A DNA stretch of 64,000 nt from Aplectana chamaeleonis (GCA_029168955.1 JAPDOI010001223.1:143135-207134); one strand, 5' to 3'. Counted from the first letter of the stretch, positions 1 through 10,945 are shown. Notes: generated from the letters alone by a model not told the origin. Translations and numbers: made by a program.

Positions 1-939
1 TCTGCTTCGGTATTCACATCTGACCCAAAGGAACACAGCGCCCAACCTGTTGTCAGGTGGGATGGTGACCTCTTGCCTACAGCGCAATTTCCTAAACTGC
101 TGGGCCTCGTTTTGGACCCATCGCTGAAGTTTCACAAAAATGCTGAACAGAAGCAGGCAATTATCAAGGCAAAGCTTAATGTGTTGAGAGCTCTAGGAGG
201 AACGTCTTGGGGTGGCAGCAGAGAGACAATCTTGACGACATATCGAGCTATTCTGCAGCCTGCATTGGAGTATGCTGCACCTGTCTGGCAGCACATCGTG
301 TCGGACAGTTCCTGGACTAAGATGCAGCGAATTCAGAATGCTGCACTACGAATAGCCGTTGGATGTGCAAAAAGCTCACCGATTGAGCACCTTCACGCCG
401 AGGCCCGTATCTTGCCAGTGAAAGAGCATTGTCAGCTCCAGGCTCAGCAGATGTTTATTAATGTCCTTAAGCAACCTAATCATCCGTCGAGAAGACTATT
501 AAATCCCGTGAGAGAGAGATCGATCAGAGTGCCGTTTGCCGATGCTCCGAACAAAGTGAATGTACTGAGATGGACCGACTCGAATCAAGAACGGCTTCGT
601 CTCTTACGCGCGGAGCACATCCGGTTCGTGAAGGATCATCTCGCCGAAGCGGCCGTCAACCCTATTCTCGGTGATGTGCCGCCCAGTGTATGTGATACCG
701 AGTCCGAGCTCGGTAGGCGCGCCAGGTGTATCCTCGCTTCGTTGCGCTGCGGACATTCTCCAATGCTTATGTCTTACCTGCACAGGATCGACAATAGCCA
801 GCCTGACGTGTGCCCGGACTGTGGAAACCAAGGCCACGACACTAAACACCTATTTTATTGTCCGAAGAAGCCAACAACGCTCAGTACAATAGACTTGTGG
901 ACGAATCCAGTGCTGGTCGCCCAGTTTCTCAACTTGTGA
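1..939 (+). CDS. Reverse transcriptase C-terminal part (family A), partial
   Basis: The frame is open from base 1 to the TGA at 937-939, about 312 codons, with no internal stop; the true start is upstream of the window. It holds the RT thumb region (FPKLLGLVLDPSL, LEYAAPVWQHIV) and a C-terminal zinc-like module CPDC...H...H...C near the end (CPDCGNQGHDTKHLFYCP). In related elements this part follows the catalytic YADD core and is thought to help bind template RNA. The uninterrupted frame suggests a fairly young copy. Closest relatives in the window are the copies at 3882-7331 and 40381-42081. Confidence 0.85.
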   Translation, partial: SASVFTSDPKEHSAQPVVRWDGDLLPTAQFPKLLGLVLDPSLKFHKNAEQKQAIIKAKLNVLRALGGTSWGGSRETILTTYRAILQPALEYAAPVWQHIVSDSSWTKMQRIQNAALRIAVGCAKSSPIEHLHAEARILPVKEHCQLQAQQMFINVLKQPNHPSRRLLNPVRERSIRVPFADAPNKVNVLRWTDSNQERLRLLRAEHIRFVKDHLAEAAVNPILGDVPPSVCDTESELGRRARCILASLRCGHSPMLMSYLHRIDNSQPDVCPDCGNQGHDTKHLFYCPKKPTTLSTIDLWTNPVLVAQFLNL

Positions 940-976
940 CGAAACCCCTCTCAGTGGCTGCAAAGAAGAAGAAGGA
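1..976 (+). mobile_element. Family A non-LTR retrotransposon, 3' part, cut by window edge
   Basis: The 3' kilobase of an APE-type non-LTR retrotransposon. It encodes the end of the RT and the C-terminal zinc region, then a short 3' UTR ending in GCAAAGAAGAAGAAG, the GAA-type tail shared by all family A copies here. The 5' part lies outside the window, so its length and TSD are unknown. Confidence 0.88.
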
Positions 977-1029
977 TTTACCTCAACCCTATCTCGACGG
1001 TGCCTGATTCGGGCCGCGACGGTGCCTGA

Positions 1030-1340
1030 ATCTGCCCCCCCCCTTGAGAAAGCCCCGCCTAGGTCCGGATAAGGGCTTAACATCCGCCAAGGTCTGCGGT
1101 GAGGAACCACCCTCACTGCGGACAGCGGCGAAAACCGCCCCACCCCCAGCCGTGGGATCCCCTATCCCCCAGCGGACAAAAATGTGCTGGCCTCCGGAGA
1201 GGGACTCGAAGTCACCTTCCAGGGCCGGCATCAGAATACCGAATGAGGACTCGAGTGAGGTGAGGCACCTTTTATACCGGCTGTGCATGTGATAAACACA
1301 TCAGGACGTAATCATTCGCTTTACCATTTTTTCATGTCAG
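1030..1340 (+). repeat. Diverged partial copy of the TIR element family T
   Basis: This stretch resembles 11740-12025: shared blocks include the AAGCCCC start, the GGTCTGCGG block, CCTCCGGAGAG, CAGGGCCGGCA, GAATGAGGACTC and the TTTATACCGGC end. It is an internal piece of family T (see 11476-12316) without recognisable ends. Several ORFs here are only by-products of high GC content. Confidence 0.6.
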
Positions 1341-1765
1341 CCACTGTAGCGGTGGCGTTGCGGCGATATCGCGAAGCCGGCCCGAAACTGTTGCGAGGCC
1401 CAAGCTTCGCTATCGCGGTACCGTTCATGATAGCGGTGCCGTTGCTGTACTGTTGCGGACAAGAAGGAATCTTCCAAGATTCCGGAGCCGTTGCTACAGT
1501 GTCGCGGTACGGGCTCGGATCACTGCCGTTGCTACATCGGCCCGGCACGGTCTCGGGTTGCGGTGCCGTCCCGCCACGGCCAATGCAAATTTTCTCAGAG
1601 GAGTCTTCATCTCCTCAACAAATTAGCGAATTATCATGAAGCTCAGGGAACGATCTATTTTGAATCATCTTGAGCTCCTACAAAGCCACTACCACCTATG
1701 TAGGACTACCTTTCATATTATGCTGTGATATATTGCATTTCGTCAGTATGCTGCTACGATTGACC
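1341..1765. other. No gene seen; GC-rich degenerate repeats
   Basis: Bases 1341-1600 are GC-rich and made of imperfect GCGGT/CCGTTGC motifs, some in inverted orientation. No codon-like conservation or splice structure was seen. Confidence 0.4.
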
Positions 1766-2225
1766 TTAAAGGCACAGTACACCCTCAGATATGAATTTTG
1801 AGATTTTCATGTAATTGTGTAGAATACCCCTCCTGTACAACACGTGCGAAAGGCGAGATCTCAATTCCTTCAAATAAGCGAGATATAAGCAACCACCACA
1901 GGCCCGACCCCCTAACAGATCTCAGTACCCGATAATTGATGGATGAATGAATCTCATCAAGTCATCGTTCTTCAGTCCATTTCCGGACTGTCTCCTAATC
2001 CTGGCTCGCTCTCGCGCAACGATTGCGAATGAAGAGAGTTACAGGCCTGAGACAAGTCGTCCACCAATTTTTTACCCTCAAAATCTAGGCATCTTTGAAG
2101 AGCCATAACTCTGTTCAAAGGGGGTCTTGGACGATTCCAAAGATACCACTGTGATCAGAGTGTAACTCTCTGCAAGATAGGCATGAAATCTGAAAATTAA
2201 TTTTTTGGGTGTCCTGTGCCTTTAA
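1766..2225. mobile_element. MITE with TTAA ends, piggyBac-like
   Basis: A 460-bp element with terminal inverted repeats. The left end reads TTAAAGGCACAGTACACCC and the right end is its reverse complement with one mismatch (GGGTGTCCTGTGCCTTTAA). TTAA stands at both extremities, the target preference of piggyBac transposons. There is no coding capacity, so it would be non-autonomous. The superfamily is inferred from TTAA only. Confidence 0.75.
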
Positions 2226-2278
2226 CCTCAAATGGGGTAAGTTCAGTTAAGTGGTGTGGACTATAGCCCCCTGAATGT

Positions 2279-2443
2279 ATGGTTAGATCCGCGGCCTGTT
2301 TCCTCAAGAAAAAACGTGTTAATTCAAACCGCGGGTGGGGTGGCGGTTTAAATCTCAATCTCTGAGAATTGGACCGCCGCGCCAGCCGCGGTTTGAATTT
2401 AAACGTTTTTTCTTGAGGACATAGGCCACGGACCTAACTATAT
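2279..2443. mobile_element. Short palindromic MITE, TA-flanked
   Basis: About 165 bp with long inverted ends: GTTAGATCCGCGGCCT at the left, matched by GGCCACGGACCTAAC at the right, both continuing into CCTCAAGAAAAAACG and its complement. TA lies at both edges, suggesting a Tc1/mariner-type target. No ORF. It ends just before the TSD of the next retrotransposon. Confidence 0.65.
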
Positions 2444-2495
2444 GCTGTTTCCTCTTCTTCTTCTTTGCAGCCGCAAGAAGGTTTTTGTCAAAGGT

Positions 2496-3881
2496 TCAAG
2501 AAACGGGATTCGTCCACAAATCCATAGTTGTCAGAGTGGTCGGCCTCTTTGGGCAATCAAATAGGTGATCAGTTGTGTGGCCACGGCTACCACAGTCCGG
2601 GCACTCGTCAGGCTTACTGCGATCGATCTTATGCAAGTATGACATCAGCATAGGGGAATGACCGCATCGTAACGAGGCGAGGGAACATCTAGCCCGCCTA
2701 CCGAGTTCCATCTCGGTGTTGCTGACTTCAGGTGGTGCGATCCCCAATATGGGATTGACGGTCATCCTACTCAAGTGATCCCTAACGAACTTGGTGTGCT
2801 CCGCACGTAGAAGACGCAGACGATCCAGTTGGGAGTTCGTCCATCTTTGTATATTGACTTTCTCGGGAGCATCCGCAAAAGGTCTTCTGATATGTCTCTC
2901 TCTCACGGGATTCATGATCCTTCTTAATGGGTACTCAGGCTGCATGACAATGTTGATAACCAGTTGCTGCGCTTGGAGTTGACAGTGCCCCTTAACTGGC
3001 AGAATTCGGGCTTCAGCGTGAAGATGTTCCATTGGGGTGCTTTTAGCGCACCCTGTGGCAATCCGAAGGGCAGTATTTTGAACTCGCTGCATCTTTGTCC
3101 ACGATGAATCCGATACTATGTGTTGCCATACCGGTGCTGCTTACTCCAACGCCGGCTGCAATATTGCCTTGTAGGTGGTCAAAATTGTCTCCTTGCTACT
3201 TCCCCACGACGTACCTCCCAGAGCTCGTAGGACGTTGAGCTTTGCTTTCAGTGTAGCCTGTTTCTGCTAAGTATCCTTGTGGAACCTCAACGAAGGATCC
3301 AATACTAGGCCGAGCAGCTTAGGGAAACGTGCAGCAGGCAGACGAGCGTCTTCCCAATTCACAACGGGGTGAGCGCAGTGTTCCTTAGGGTCAGTTCAGT
3401 GGGGAAAACTGATACAGATGATTTAGAGGCAGAGACAGTGAGCATCATATTATCGAGAAAGCTCTTCGGCTCGATGAGGTAGCCGTTGATCTTGCGTGCA
3501 GCTGCATTAATCTCTCTGTCTCTGCACAAAATTGTGATGTCATCCGCATACGCGACGACTTTGATGTCACTTGGGGGGACGGGCAAATCTTCAAGGTAAA
3601 GACTGAACAGAGCAGGCGATATGACTCCTCCTTGAGGAACACCGGCAGCGATGGGGATGCTATTAGAGACATGTCCCTGAAACAGCACTTTTGCTCGGCG
3701 CCCTTTGATGAGTGTGGTAATCCATCGCTTCTGCCAAGGCGGGATGGTGGACCTCAATAGCTTCTCAGACAGTATGCCCAAGTTGACAGTGTCAAACGCC
3801 TTTGTGAGGTCCAGGGCTACTCCAACAGTGCAATGAGGCTTGGTGGCGTTGAAGCCATCCAAAATATAGCTCACAATCTCC
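2496..3881 (-). pseudogene. RT and C-terminal zinc region of the outer family A element
   Basis: The 3' half of the outer element's ORF, broken by frameshifts. Bases 2496-3092 encode the thumb and C-terminal zinc motif (CPDCGSRGHTTDHLFDCP); 3359-3878 encode the palm, with the YADDI catalytic box near 3540-3550 and the GVPQGGVISPALFSLY block. The two are in different frames, and the intervening 270 bp are out of frame with stops. It ends where the nested copy begins. Not functional as read. Confidence 0.85.
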
Positions 3882-6800
3882 TTCTTCTTCTTCTTCTGCA
3901 GCCACAGAGAGGGTCCTGTCATAGATTGAGGAACTGAGCCACAAGCGTCGGATTCTCCCACAGATCTACTGGTGTTAACGATGTCGGTCTCATCGGGCAG
4001 TTGAAAAGGTGCGCAGTAGTATGCCCTTTATTACCACAATCCGGGCACTCGTCAGGTCTGCTGCTATCGATCTTATGTAAATAAGACATAAGCATGGGGG
4101 AGTGCCCGCAGCGCAACGAGGCAAGGGTGCATCTGGCACGCCTACCGAGTTCCATCTCGGTTTCGCTGACCTCAGGCGGCACGACTCCGAGAATGGAGTT
4201 TACGGCGGTCTTGCATAAGTGATCCTTGACCAATTGGGTATGCTCAGCACGTAAGAGACGGAGGCGTTCTTGTTGTGCGTTGGTCCATCTCTGTATATTG
4301 ATTTTCGTGGGAGCATCGGCAAACGGCTTTCTTATACTTCTCTCTCTGACGGGGTCTAATACTCTTCGCGACGGATGATTTGGCTGCTTCAGGATGTTTA
4401 TGTACAGCTGTTGTGCACGGAGTTGGCAATGGTCCTTAACTGGCAGGATGCGAGCCTCGGCGTGTAGGTGCTCTACTGGAGAGCTTTTAGAACAGCCTGT
4501 TGCGATTCGCAATGCTCCATTTTGAATGCGCTGCAGCTTGGACCAGGATGTGTCCGACACGATATGCTGCCAGACTGGTGCAGCATACTCCAGGGCGGGC
4601 TGTACGATGGCCTTGTACGTGGTCAGGATCGTTTCTTTACTGCACCCCAGGACGTTCCGCCGAGAGCACGTAGGACGTTAAGTCTTGTTTTCACTGCAGC
4701 TTGCTTCTGCTCAGTGTTCTTATGAAACCTCAGCGAAGGGTCCAACACGAGTCCGAGCAGCTTAGGGAATCGGGCGGCCGGCAGGCAGGTTTCGTCCCAT
4801 TTCACCATGGGATGAGCACTGTGCTCCGCAGGATCAGTGGAAAAAGACGGTGACGGATGATTTAGCGGCAGAGACCGTAAGCATCTTGCTATCGAGAAAA
4901 CATTTCAACTCGATCAAGTAGTCATTGATCTTACTGGCAGCTACATTTATGTCGCGATCCCGGCATAGTATAGTAATATCATCCGCATATGCTACGACCT
5001 TGATGTCTTGGGATGGAACGGGTAGATCTTCAATATACAGACTGAAAAGAGCAGGCGATAGAACTCCTCCTTGAGGTACACCGGCGGCAATTGGGATGCT
5101 ATTGGAGACGTGCCCTTGAAATAGCACATTTGCCCGACGTCCTTTGGTGAATGCGGTTATCCACCGCTTCTGCCAGGGCGGAATGGTAGACCTTAATAGG
5201 CTCTCCGACAAAATGCCCAAATTTACAGTGTCAAAAGCCTTCGTTAGGTCGAGGGCTACACCTACGGTACGCTGATGTTTCATGGCATTGAAGCCGTCCA
5301 AAACATAGCTCACAATTTCCAGCAGGGCCGTAGTGGTGGAATGTAGCTTACGGAAACCATGTTGATGCTGTTGTTTGCTATTATGTTCGGCAAGCTCCTC
5401 CACAGCCAATTTTTCTGCAACTTTGGCAATAGGTGAGAGAAGACTGATTGGCCTGTAACCTTTTGCCGTGGATGGTGATTTACCCGGCTTCGGCAATGGG
5501 ATGACGCGTGCTACTTTCCAATCTTGAGGTAATGTACAGGTGCGAAACGATGTATTAATGACGTCAGCGAGCAGGGGTAGTAGTTCATTTGGCAGTCTCT
5601 TTAGAACTGCTGGGCTCAAACCATCTGGCCCTACTGCCTTCGAATTACTCATTTCCTTGATCACCTTCTCGACCTGAGCGGGCGTGACTGCATTATCTTC
5701 AGCCATGATGGCAATTCAGAGAGTTCCGAACAGTTATTCCATTCTGTTTCTCTCTTTTTGTTCTAGTTATGAAAAAATGCTTGCCAAGAGCATTTGCGGC
5801 CTCTTTCCCTGACTCGAAGGCTCCGCCGTCGAATTCAATCGTGGAATTGTCGGCGGAGGTGAACTTTCCGGAGATCCTTTTCAAGGCCTTCCACGTTGCT
5901 GCTGCATCATTTCTGAAGTTCATCTTCTCAGTGAACTTTTCCCAAGATTCTTTCTTGTGCCTATCAAGGTCCATCCTGATCTCATTATCCAGCTCGGCAA
6001 TGTCTGGGTCAAGATGATTAGCAGCTCTCTTTGCGTCCCTTGTCCTTATCTTCTGCAGTGTCTCCCTGGTGACATTAGGAAAGAAGGTCTTGACACGACC
6101 TTCAGGGATCGCAGCTTTCATCGCCTTCCTGATGGCATTAGAGAGGTGGCGCTCCTTCTGGTGTACATTGCCATTCCACGGATATTCGGCCGCTTGGCGG
6201 AGTGCTACCTCTCTGAACAGGCTCCAGTCTGCAAGGCCTAAATTGAGATAAGAACGATGACGAACACCTGTATAGGGAGCAAGAGAGTTAGAGAGATCGA
6301 TATTGACAAAGACCGGAATGTGATCACTGGAAAGAGTTGTGGATGTAGACCAAGAGCAGGCGTTAGAGAGATTAGAAGAGACAAGGGAGATGTCTGGGCT
6401 GGAGGATCGACCGTAGGCAGGGAGACGAGTGGGCTGGCCATCGTTAAGGATAACGAGGTCGCACTCATCCGCCCAGTCTTCGACGTCATTTCCTCTAGCA
6501 TCGGAATCGAGCGACGAGCAGAACGTGTGAGCATTGAAGTCACCCGCAAAGACAATTGAGGGAGGTAGAGAGCAGTCATACAGCTGCTTGAGTAGAGGGA
6601 TAGGGTTGTAGGTTTGTGGACAGGATGTAGGAGGAGGAATGTATATATTGAAGAGAAAGTGGAGTTTTTTAGAGGTAGATGGATGGGGATGTACTCGAGA
6701 GTGCCATCCACTGGAGTGTTTGGAATGATGTGGAGAGGAAGAGACGACAGAACAAAAGTAGAGACTCCGCCTCCCTGAGATGACCTAGGATTATGATATG

Positions 6801-7331
6801 CACTATAGCCCGGGATGTTTGGATGTCGAGAGGTAGCAGAGGGAGAGAGTTTGGTTTCCTGAACCATGATAACATCCGGGTGATGAGTACGGGCAAAGAG
6901 AGATAATTCAGAAAGCTTGACGCGAAGGCCGTTGAGATTGATATGTACAATAAAGAGGGGGCGGTTGGTAGATGAGGAATTGGAGTTACTGGAGGCGGAG
7001 CACACAATACAACGAAAGGAAGAATCGTGGTGCCTCACAGAAATGAGACCCGAACAAGAGAAGGGCACCCACCTTTGGCATCCAAAACATTGGACGCTGG
7101 TTCCATACCAATTGACATCTCTGTCGCATGTGGCACATGGGTACTTCTTCTTCGCGGGTCCTGGGTTCCTCTCGACGCCGGCTCTTTGCAGTAGGATCTA
7201 CAGGAGAGCTGCGGCCAGCCAGCACCTCTCCCATGACAAAAACCCTCTCCGCGGAGGGATTGACGTCGGTTTGCACGGAGGTGGTCTTCTTTCCTCCACA
7301 CTGCCACGGCACGAACGTACGACATCTCGGC
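3882..7331 (-). mobile_element. Full-length family A retrotransposon nested in an older copy
   Basis: A 3450-bp copy from the TTCTTCTTCTTCTTCTGC tail at 3882 to the 5' tip at 7331. A perfect 14-bp TSD, AGCTCACAATCTCC, lies at 3868-3881 and 7332-7345. The duplicated target is RT sequence of the surrounding older element. The copy shows the full domain order but several frameshifts. It belongs to the subfamily also seen at 19400-21087 and 38097-42117. Confidence 0.93.
3919..7300 (-). pseudogene. Decayed ORF of the nested family A element (zinc finger, EN, RT)
   Basis: Reading on the minus strand, 7068-7300 holds the N-terminal leader with a GVERNPGP motif (about 7159-7182) and a PHD-like C/H finger. 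Bases 6238-7068 hold the APE-type endonuclease (HINLNGLR, VMVQETKLS). Bases 5699-6121 are the linker. Bases 4834-5706 hold the RT fingers and palm, with YADDI near 4985-5000. Bases 3919-4808 hold the thumb and C-terminal zinc motif (CPDCGNKGHTTAHLFNCP). At least four frame changes separate these blocks, so no intact protein can be read, though each block is well preserved. ORFs on the opposite strand are shadows. Confidence 0.88.
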
Positions 7332-7345
7332 AGCTCACAATCTCC

Positions 7346-9262
7346 AGCAGCGCCGTGGTGGGAGAATGTAATTTGCGGAATCCATGTTGGTGCTGCTGTT
7401 TGTTATTATGCTCGGCAAGCTCCTTGACGACCAGTTTCTCAGCGACCTCTGCAATTGGTGATAAAAGACTTAGTGGCCTGTATCATTTAGCCGTGGATGG
7501 CGATTTACCTGGCTTGGGCAACGGAACGACGCTTGCCATTTTCCAGTGTTGGGGTATGATGCACGTACGAAAGGATGTTTTGATGACGTCAGCCAGGATT
7601 GGCATAATCTCACTCGGCAGTTTCTTCAAGACCGCTGGACTAATGCCATCCGGCCCTACAGCCTTCGAGTTGCGCATCTCTTTAACCACCTTTTCAATCT
7701 GCGCAGGCGTCACTGCTTCTGCTTCGTTCATGAGTGGCAACTTACAGAGCTCTCTAACAGTCACTCGATTCTGTTTCCCTCTCTTAGCCTGTTATGCCTC
7801 TCGAACTCGATCGTGGAATAGTTGGTGGAGATGCTCTTGCCCGAGATCTTTAGAGCTTTCCAAGTTGACGCTCCATCACTCTTGAAATTCATCCTCTCCG
7901 TGAATTTCTCCCAACACTCCTTCTTGTGCTTGTCCAGATCTCGCTTAATCTCGCTGTCCAGCTCAGCAATGGTCGGATTCAGGTGATCTGCGACTCTCTT
8001 TGCATCCCTTGTCCTTATCTTCTCCAAGATTTCCCTGGTGACGTTGGGAAAGGTCTTAACTCGGCCCTCCGGAATGGCTGCTTTCATGGCCTTGCGAATC
8101 GCGTCAGTCAAGTGACGTTCTTTCTGGTGCACGTTTCCATTCCATGGGTAGTCATCCACATGGCGAAGTGCCACCTCCCTGAACAAGCGCCAGTCTGCAA
8201 GGCAAAGATTAAGAAGACCTTTGACGGATACCTGAATAAGGAGCAAGAGAATTAGAGAGATCGACATGGACAAAGACGGGGATATGATCACTGGACAGAG
8301 TTGTAGCGGTCGACCAAGAGCAGGCGCTGGAGAGATTAGATGATACAAGAGAGATGTCTGGACTAGAGGATCGGCCGCTGGCCGGGAGACGAGTGGGCTG
8401 ATCATCGTTGAGAATGACCAGATCGCACTCCTCCGCCCATTCTTCGACGTCTTCTCCTCTAGCGTCAGTGTCAAGCGACGAGCAGAATGTATGAGCAATA
8501 AAATCGCCTGGGAAGACAACAGAGGGTGAAAGGGAGGAGCCGTACAACAGCTTGGAGTGAGGGAGTAGGGTCGTAAGATTGGGGACAGGACGTGGTAGGA
8601 GGGATATAGATATTAAAAAGAGATATAGGTGTTTCAAGAGGGAGGTGGATAGGCAGGCACTCAAGAGTACCGTCCGATGGGGTGTTTGGTATGATATGAG
8701 AGGGTAGATTTGATAATACGAAAGTGGAAACTCCTCCGCCGTGAGCTGACCCTGGAGCATGAGAAGCAGTGTAGCCAGGAATGTTAGGGTGACGAGCGGT
8801 AGAAGAAGGAGAAAGCTTGGTTTCCTGATCCATTATGACATCAGGATGACGAGTACGAGCAAAAAGAGAGAGTTCAGACAATTTAGCACGAAGGCCATTG
8901 AGGTTAATATGAACAATAGAGAGGGGGCGGTTGGTAAATGAGGAATCAGAGTTACTGGGGGCAGAGCACAGAACACAACGGAAGGAAGGATCGTGATGCC
9001 TCACAGAACTGAGACCCGAACAGGAGAGATGCACCCACCTCTGACATCCAAAACACTGGACACTTATCCCATTCCAGGTGACATCCTTGCCGCACGTGGC
9101 GCATGGGTACTTCTGAGCGGGTCCTGGATTCTTCTCGATGCCGGCCCTTTGTAGTAGAATCCTTAGGAGAGCTGCAGCCAGCCAGCATCTCTCCCATGAC
9201 AAAAACCCTCCACGCGGAGGGGTTGACGTCGGTTTGCACGGAGGTGGTGGTCTTTCCTCCAC
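7346..9262 (-). pseudogene. N-terminal half (zinc finger, EN, start of RT) of the outer family A element
   Basis: Continuation of the element at 2454-3881 beyond the nested copy. Bases 8471-9262 give a 263-aa open stretch starting MEERPPPPCKP, with the leader RILLQRAGIEKNPGP, a PHD-like finger (CATCGKDVTW...CFGCQRWVHLSC) and most of the APE endonuclease. Bases 7761-8519 carry the EN end and linker in another frame, and 7483-7764 carry the RT start (MTVRELCKLPL, KAVGPDGISPAVLKKLP). An internal segment near 7790 is missing relative to 27230-27300. Frameshifts make it a pseudogene. Confidence 0.87.
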
Positions 9263-9452
9263 ACTGCCACGGCACGAACGTACGACATCTCGGCAGCATG
9301 GCGTTTCCTTAAAATGGGTTTTCCAGTTATTTGCAGATCAGGGGCGGTTGAAAGGAGTGGGCTTTGCGTGAGCGGAACACTCAAGTTTGGAGCCGTATAG
9401 GGCTCTTCTGTGCTTGTTTCAAGCCGTTTTTTTTTCAGCATTACTATTGAAG

Positions 9453-9656
9453 ATGGACTCGGACCTCTCAATTTCCGGTGAAAACGCGGAGACTGATTCT
9501 ATCGTGAACACTGCCTTTAACGGAGAAGCTTGTGAAATGGTCGTCCACCAATATTTGGTTATTTCATTTCATTTCCTAGGTTTTTTTTTGTTACTCCAGG
9601 CTACTTTACGCCAAATCATTTTCAAGATATTTTTGGAAACTTTTTTTGACTTATAA
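9453..9656 (+). other. Possible host exon after a strong splice acceptor
   Basis: A T-rich tract ending TTTTTTTTCAG at 9429-9438 is followed 14 bases later by ATG (9453), opening a frame MDSDLSISGENAETDS... The acidic, low-repeat N terminus looks more like host coding sequence than transposon. No homologue was recognised. Likely donors are GTGAAA near 9530 or GTTATT near 9558. The hydrophobic tail of the ORF (FHFLGFFLLL) is probably intronic. Low confidence. Confidence 0.3.
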
Positions 9657-9787
9657 ATGGCATAGCTAAATCGTTACTTTTGCAAGGAAGCTAAATTTCC
9701 AGAAATTCACATAATTTTCCCGAAGGTTCCCTTTTTGACTTCAACTTTGCTCCACGATTTCCATCTTGGAATGATGAAACATTTAAC

Positions 9788-9882
9788 AGACTATATTGTC
9801 GTATAGACTATACGACAATATAGTCTGTTATAGTATATGTAGTCTGACAATATACTATAGACTATATTGTCGTATGAGTACA
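9788..9882. repeat. Cluster of AT-rich palindromes
   Basis: AGACTATATTGTCGTAT occurs at about 9788, inverted immediately afterwards (ATACGACAATATAGTCT), and again direct near 9860. The first pair forms a stem of about 19 bp with almost no loop. A second hairpin (TATAGTATATG...CAATATACTATA) lies between them. It may be a small hairpin-type transposon end or a cruciform-prone repeat. Confidence 0.6.
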
Positions 9883-10361
9883 ATTCTCACCTCCGATAAA
9901 CTACGGCGAAACCTTCGCTTTGAGTTTCGACTCTCGAATGGGATCGGGGTCAAAATTGGGTTCGAGGTCTTCATCTTCTCCGCTTTGGTGTGCTTATCGT
10001 AAAATTCCCAAACATCAGGATCCTTGTCTGCGATAGCAAGCAGCTCGTTACGCTGAGTGAGGAGGGTGACTGCCTTGCTCAGGTTATCCTTCACGAGGTG
10101 CTCGTCGGGAGCGAGTTGCAGAACAGGAGAAATCAGGGCGATAACTTCACTGTTAAAGTCGAACTGTCGTTCCAAGCCTGGCTTTGAGAAGGAAGGCTTG
10201 GAAGTGGACGAGGGACCCGATGTAGATGGAATATCGGCTTCGGCTGCCAGTTGGGCGTTGGCTCTAGCGAAGGGCTCATGGAAGTACTCCTTGGATAGCG
10301 ATACGAGATCATCTTGCACAGGAGGAGAATATTCGTTAGGAACAGACATTGTAGGAAGCAA
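9855..10361 (-). CDS. Hypothetical 168-aa protein, unrecognised
   Basis: A continuous minus-strand frame beginning MLPTMSVPNEYSPPVQDD. The N-terminal third is acidic and Ser/Pro-rich (PSTSGPSSTSKPSFSKPG), followed by a probable helical segment (residues about 75-130, LVKDNLSKAVTLLTQRNELLAIADKDPDVWEFYDKH) and a basic C terminus rich in R. I recognise no family. The last residues run into the palindrome cluster, so the C terminus may be artificial or spliced. A retroelement Gag-like ORF or the first exon of a host gene are both possible. Codon use is even, unlike the satellite ORFs nearby. Confidence 0.4.
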   Translation of the reverse strand: MLPTMSVPNEYSPPVQDDLVSLSKEYFHEPFARANAQLAAEADIPSTSGPSSTSKPSFSKPGLERQFDFNSEVIALISPVLQLAPDEHLVKDNLSKAVTLLTQRNELLAIADKDPDVWEFYDKHTKAEKMKTSNPILTPIPFESRNSKRRFRRSLSEVRIVLIRQYSL

Positions 10362-10780
10362 CTGGTCACTAAGACGAGAAAAGCCGGATTGGGGATGTTA
10401 GGCCCTGCTCCCATGGATTACCTGGACCGTAACGTTATAGCCCCGCTACCGTATCGGCTCCGCCCCTCAACGGGCTCCGCCATCCCAGCTGACCCATGAT
10501 GGCGGATCCTCGGCGCAACGCATTACCGCAGGATATCCACGCTGACTTGCGTGGACGACAGCGTCATTTTGTGCAATGAACGCAAAAAATCGATAATTTT
10601 GATTATTGATCGATGACGTGTCATGAGTACGAAATCTGACATGTTCAGTACTTACCACCAATGACCTGTGTTGTTAGCTGCAGATCCACCCACACAGCAG
10701 CCGTAGCAAGATGTTTTCGCGCTCCACGGCTAATTTTGTATGTGAACCCACAATTTCGAATCAGGCAGAAAATGGTCACT
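10362..10780. other. No gene recognised
   Basis: Upstream flank of the 168-aa ORF. It contains short inverted GC-rich motifs (GGCTCCGCCCCTCAACGGG near 10450) and AT-rich sequence with ATCGATAATT. No convincing exon was seen. Confidence 0.3.
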
Positions 10781-10945
10781 CAACCGGTCACTTTTCGGGT
10801 GCAATTCAGTGCAAATCATAGTGACCGGTTGTGTCCCCGACAAGTTTTGGGGGCGGAGCACGGTTTTCACCATCCGGTCAGCCTAATCTAGATTCAAAAC
10901 GCAGTTCCTTATGACCCGGCAACTTCTAGCCATGGCACATTGAAT
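10780..10945. repeat. Dispersed repeat, inverted partner at 63870-64000
   Basis: The block with CAACCGGTCAC, GTGACCGGTTGTGTC, CCCCGACAAGTTTTG, CGGTTTTCACC, GCAGTTCCTTATGACCCGG and CATGGCACATTG reappears in reverse complement at the right edge of the window. CAACCGGTCAC (10783) and GTGACCGGTTG (10820) form an internal inverted repeat. Confidence 0.75.

Larger units (their letters stand above)
2454..9297 (-). mobile_element. Family A non-LTR retrotransposon, split by a nested copy
   Basis: An outer element now in two pieces: the 3' half at 2454-3881 and the 5' half at 7332-9297. The TTCTTCTTC tail starts at 2454 and the 5' end (complement of CTGCCGAGATGTCGTACG) lies at about 9297. Imperfect 12-bp TSDs flank the whole: ATGCTGTTTCCT at 2442-2453 and ATGGCGTTTCCT at 9298-9309. 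The halves belong to one subfamily, shared with the copy at 25355-32533. Without the nested copy the element would be about 3.4 kb, the full family length. Confidence 0.85.

Noticed and set aside
6917..7885. A 322-codon plus-strand ORF
   Set aside because: It is the antisense shadow of two minus-strand retrotransposon copies and crosses their junction.
9387..9656. A membrane protein of 89 residues
   Set aside because: Only the part after the splice acceptor looks coding; the hydrophobic tail reads through a probable donor into T-rich intron-like sequence.
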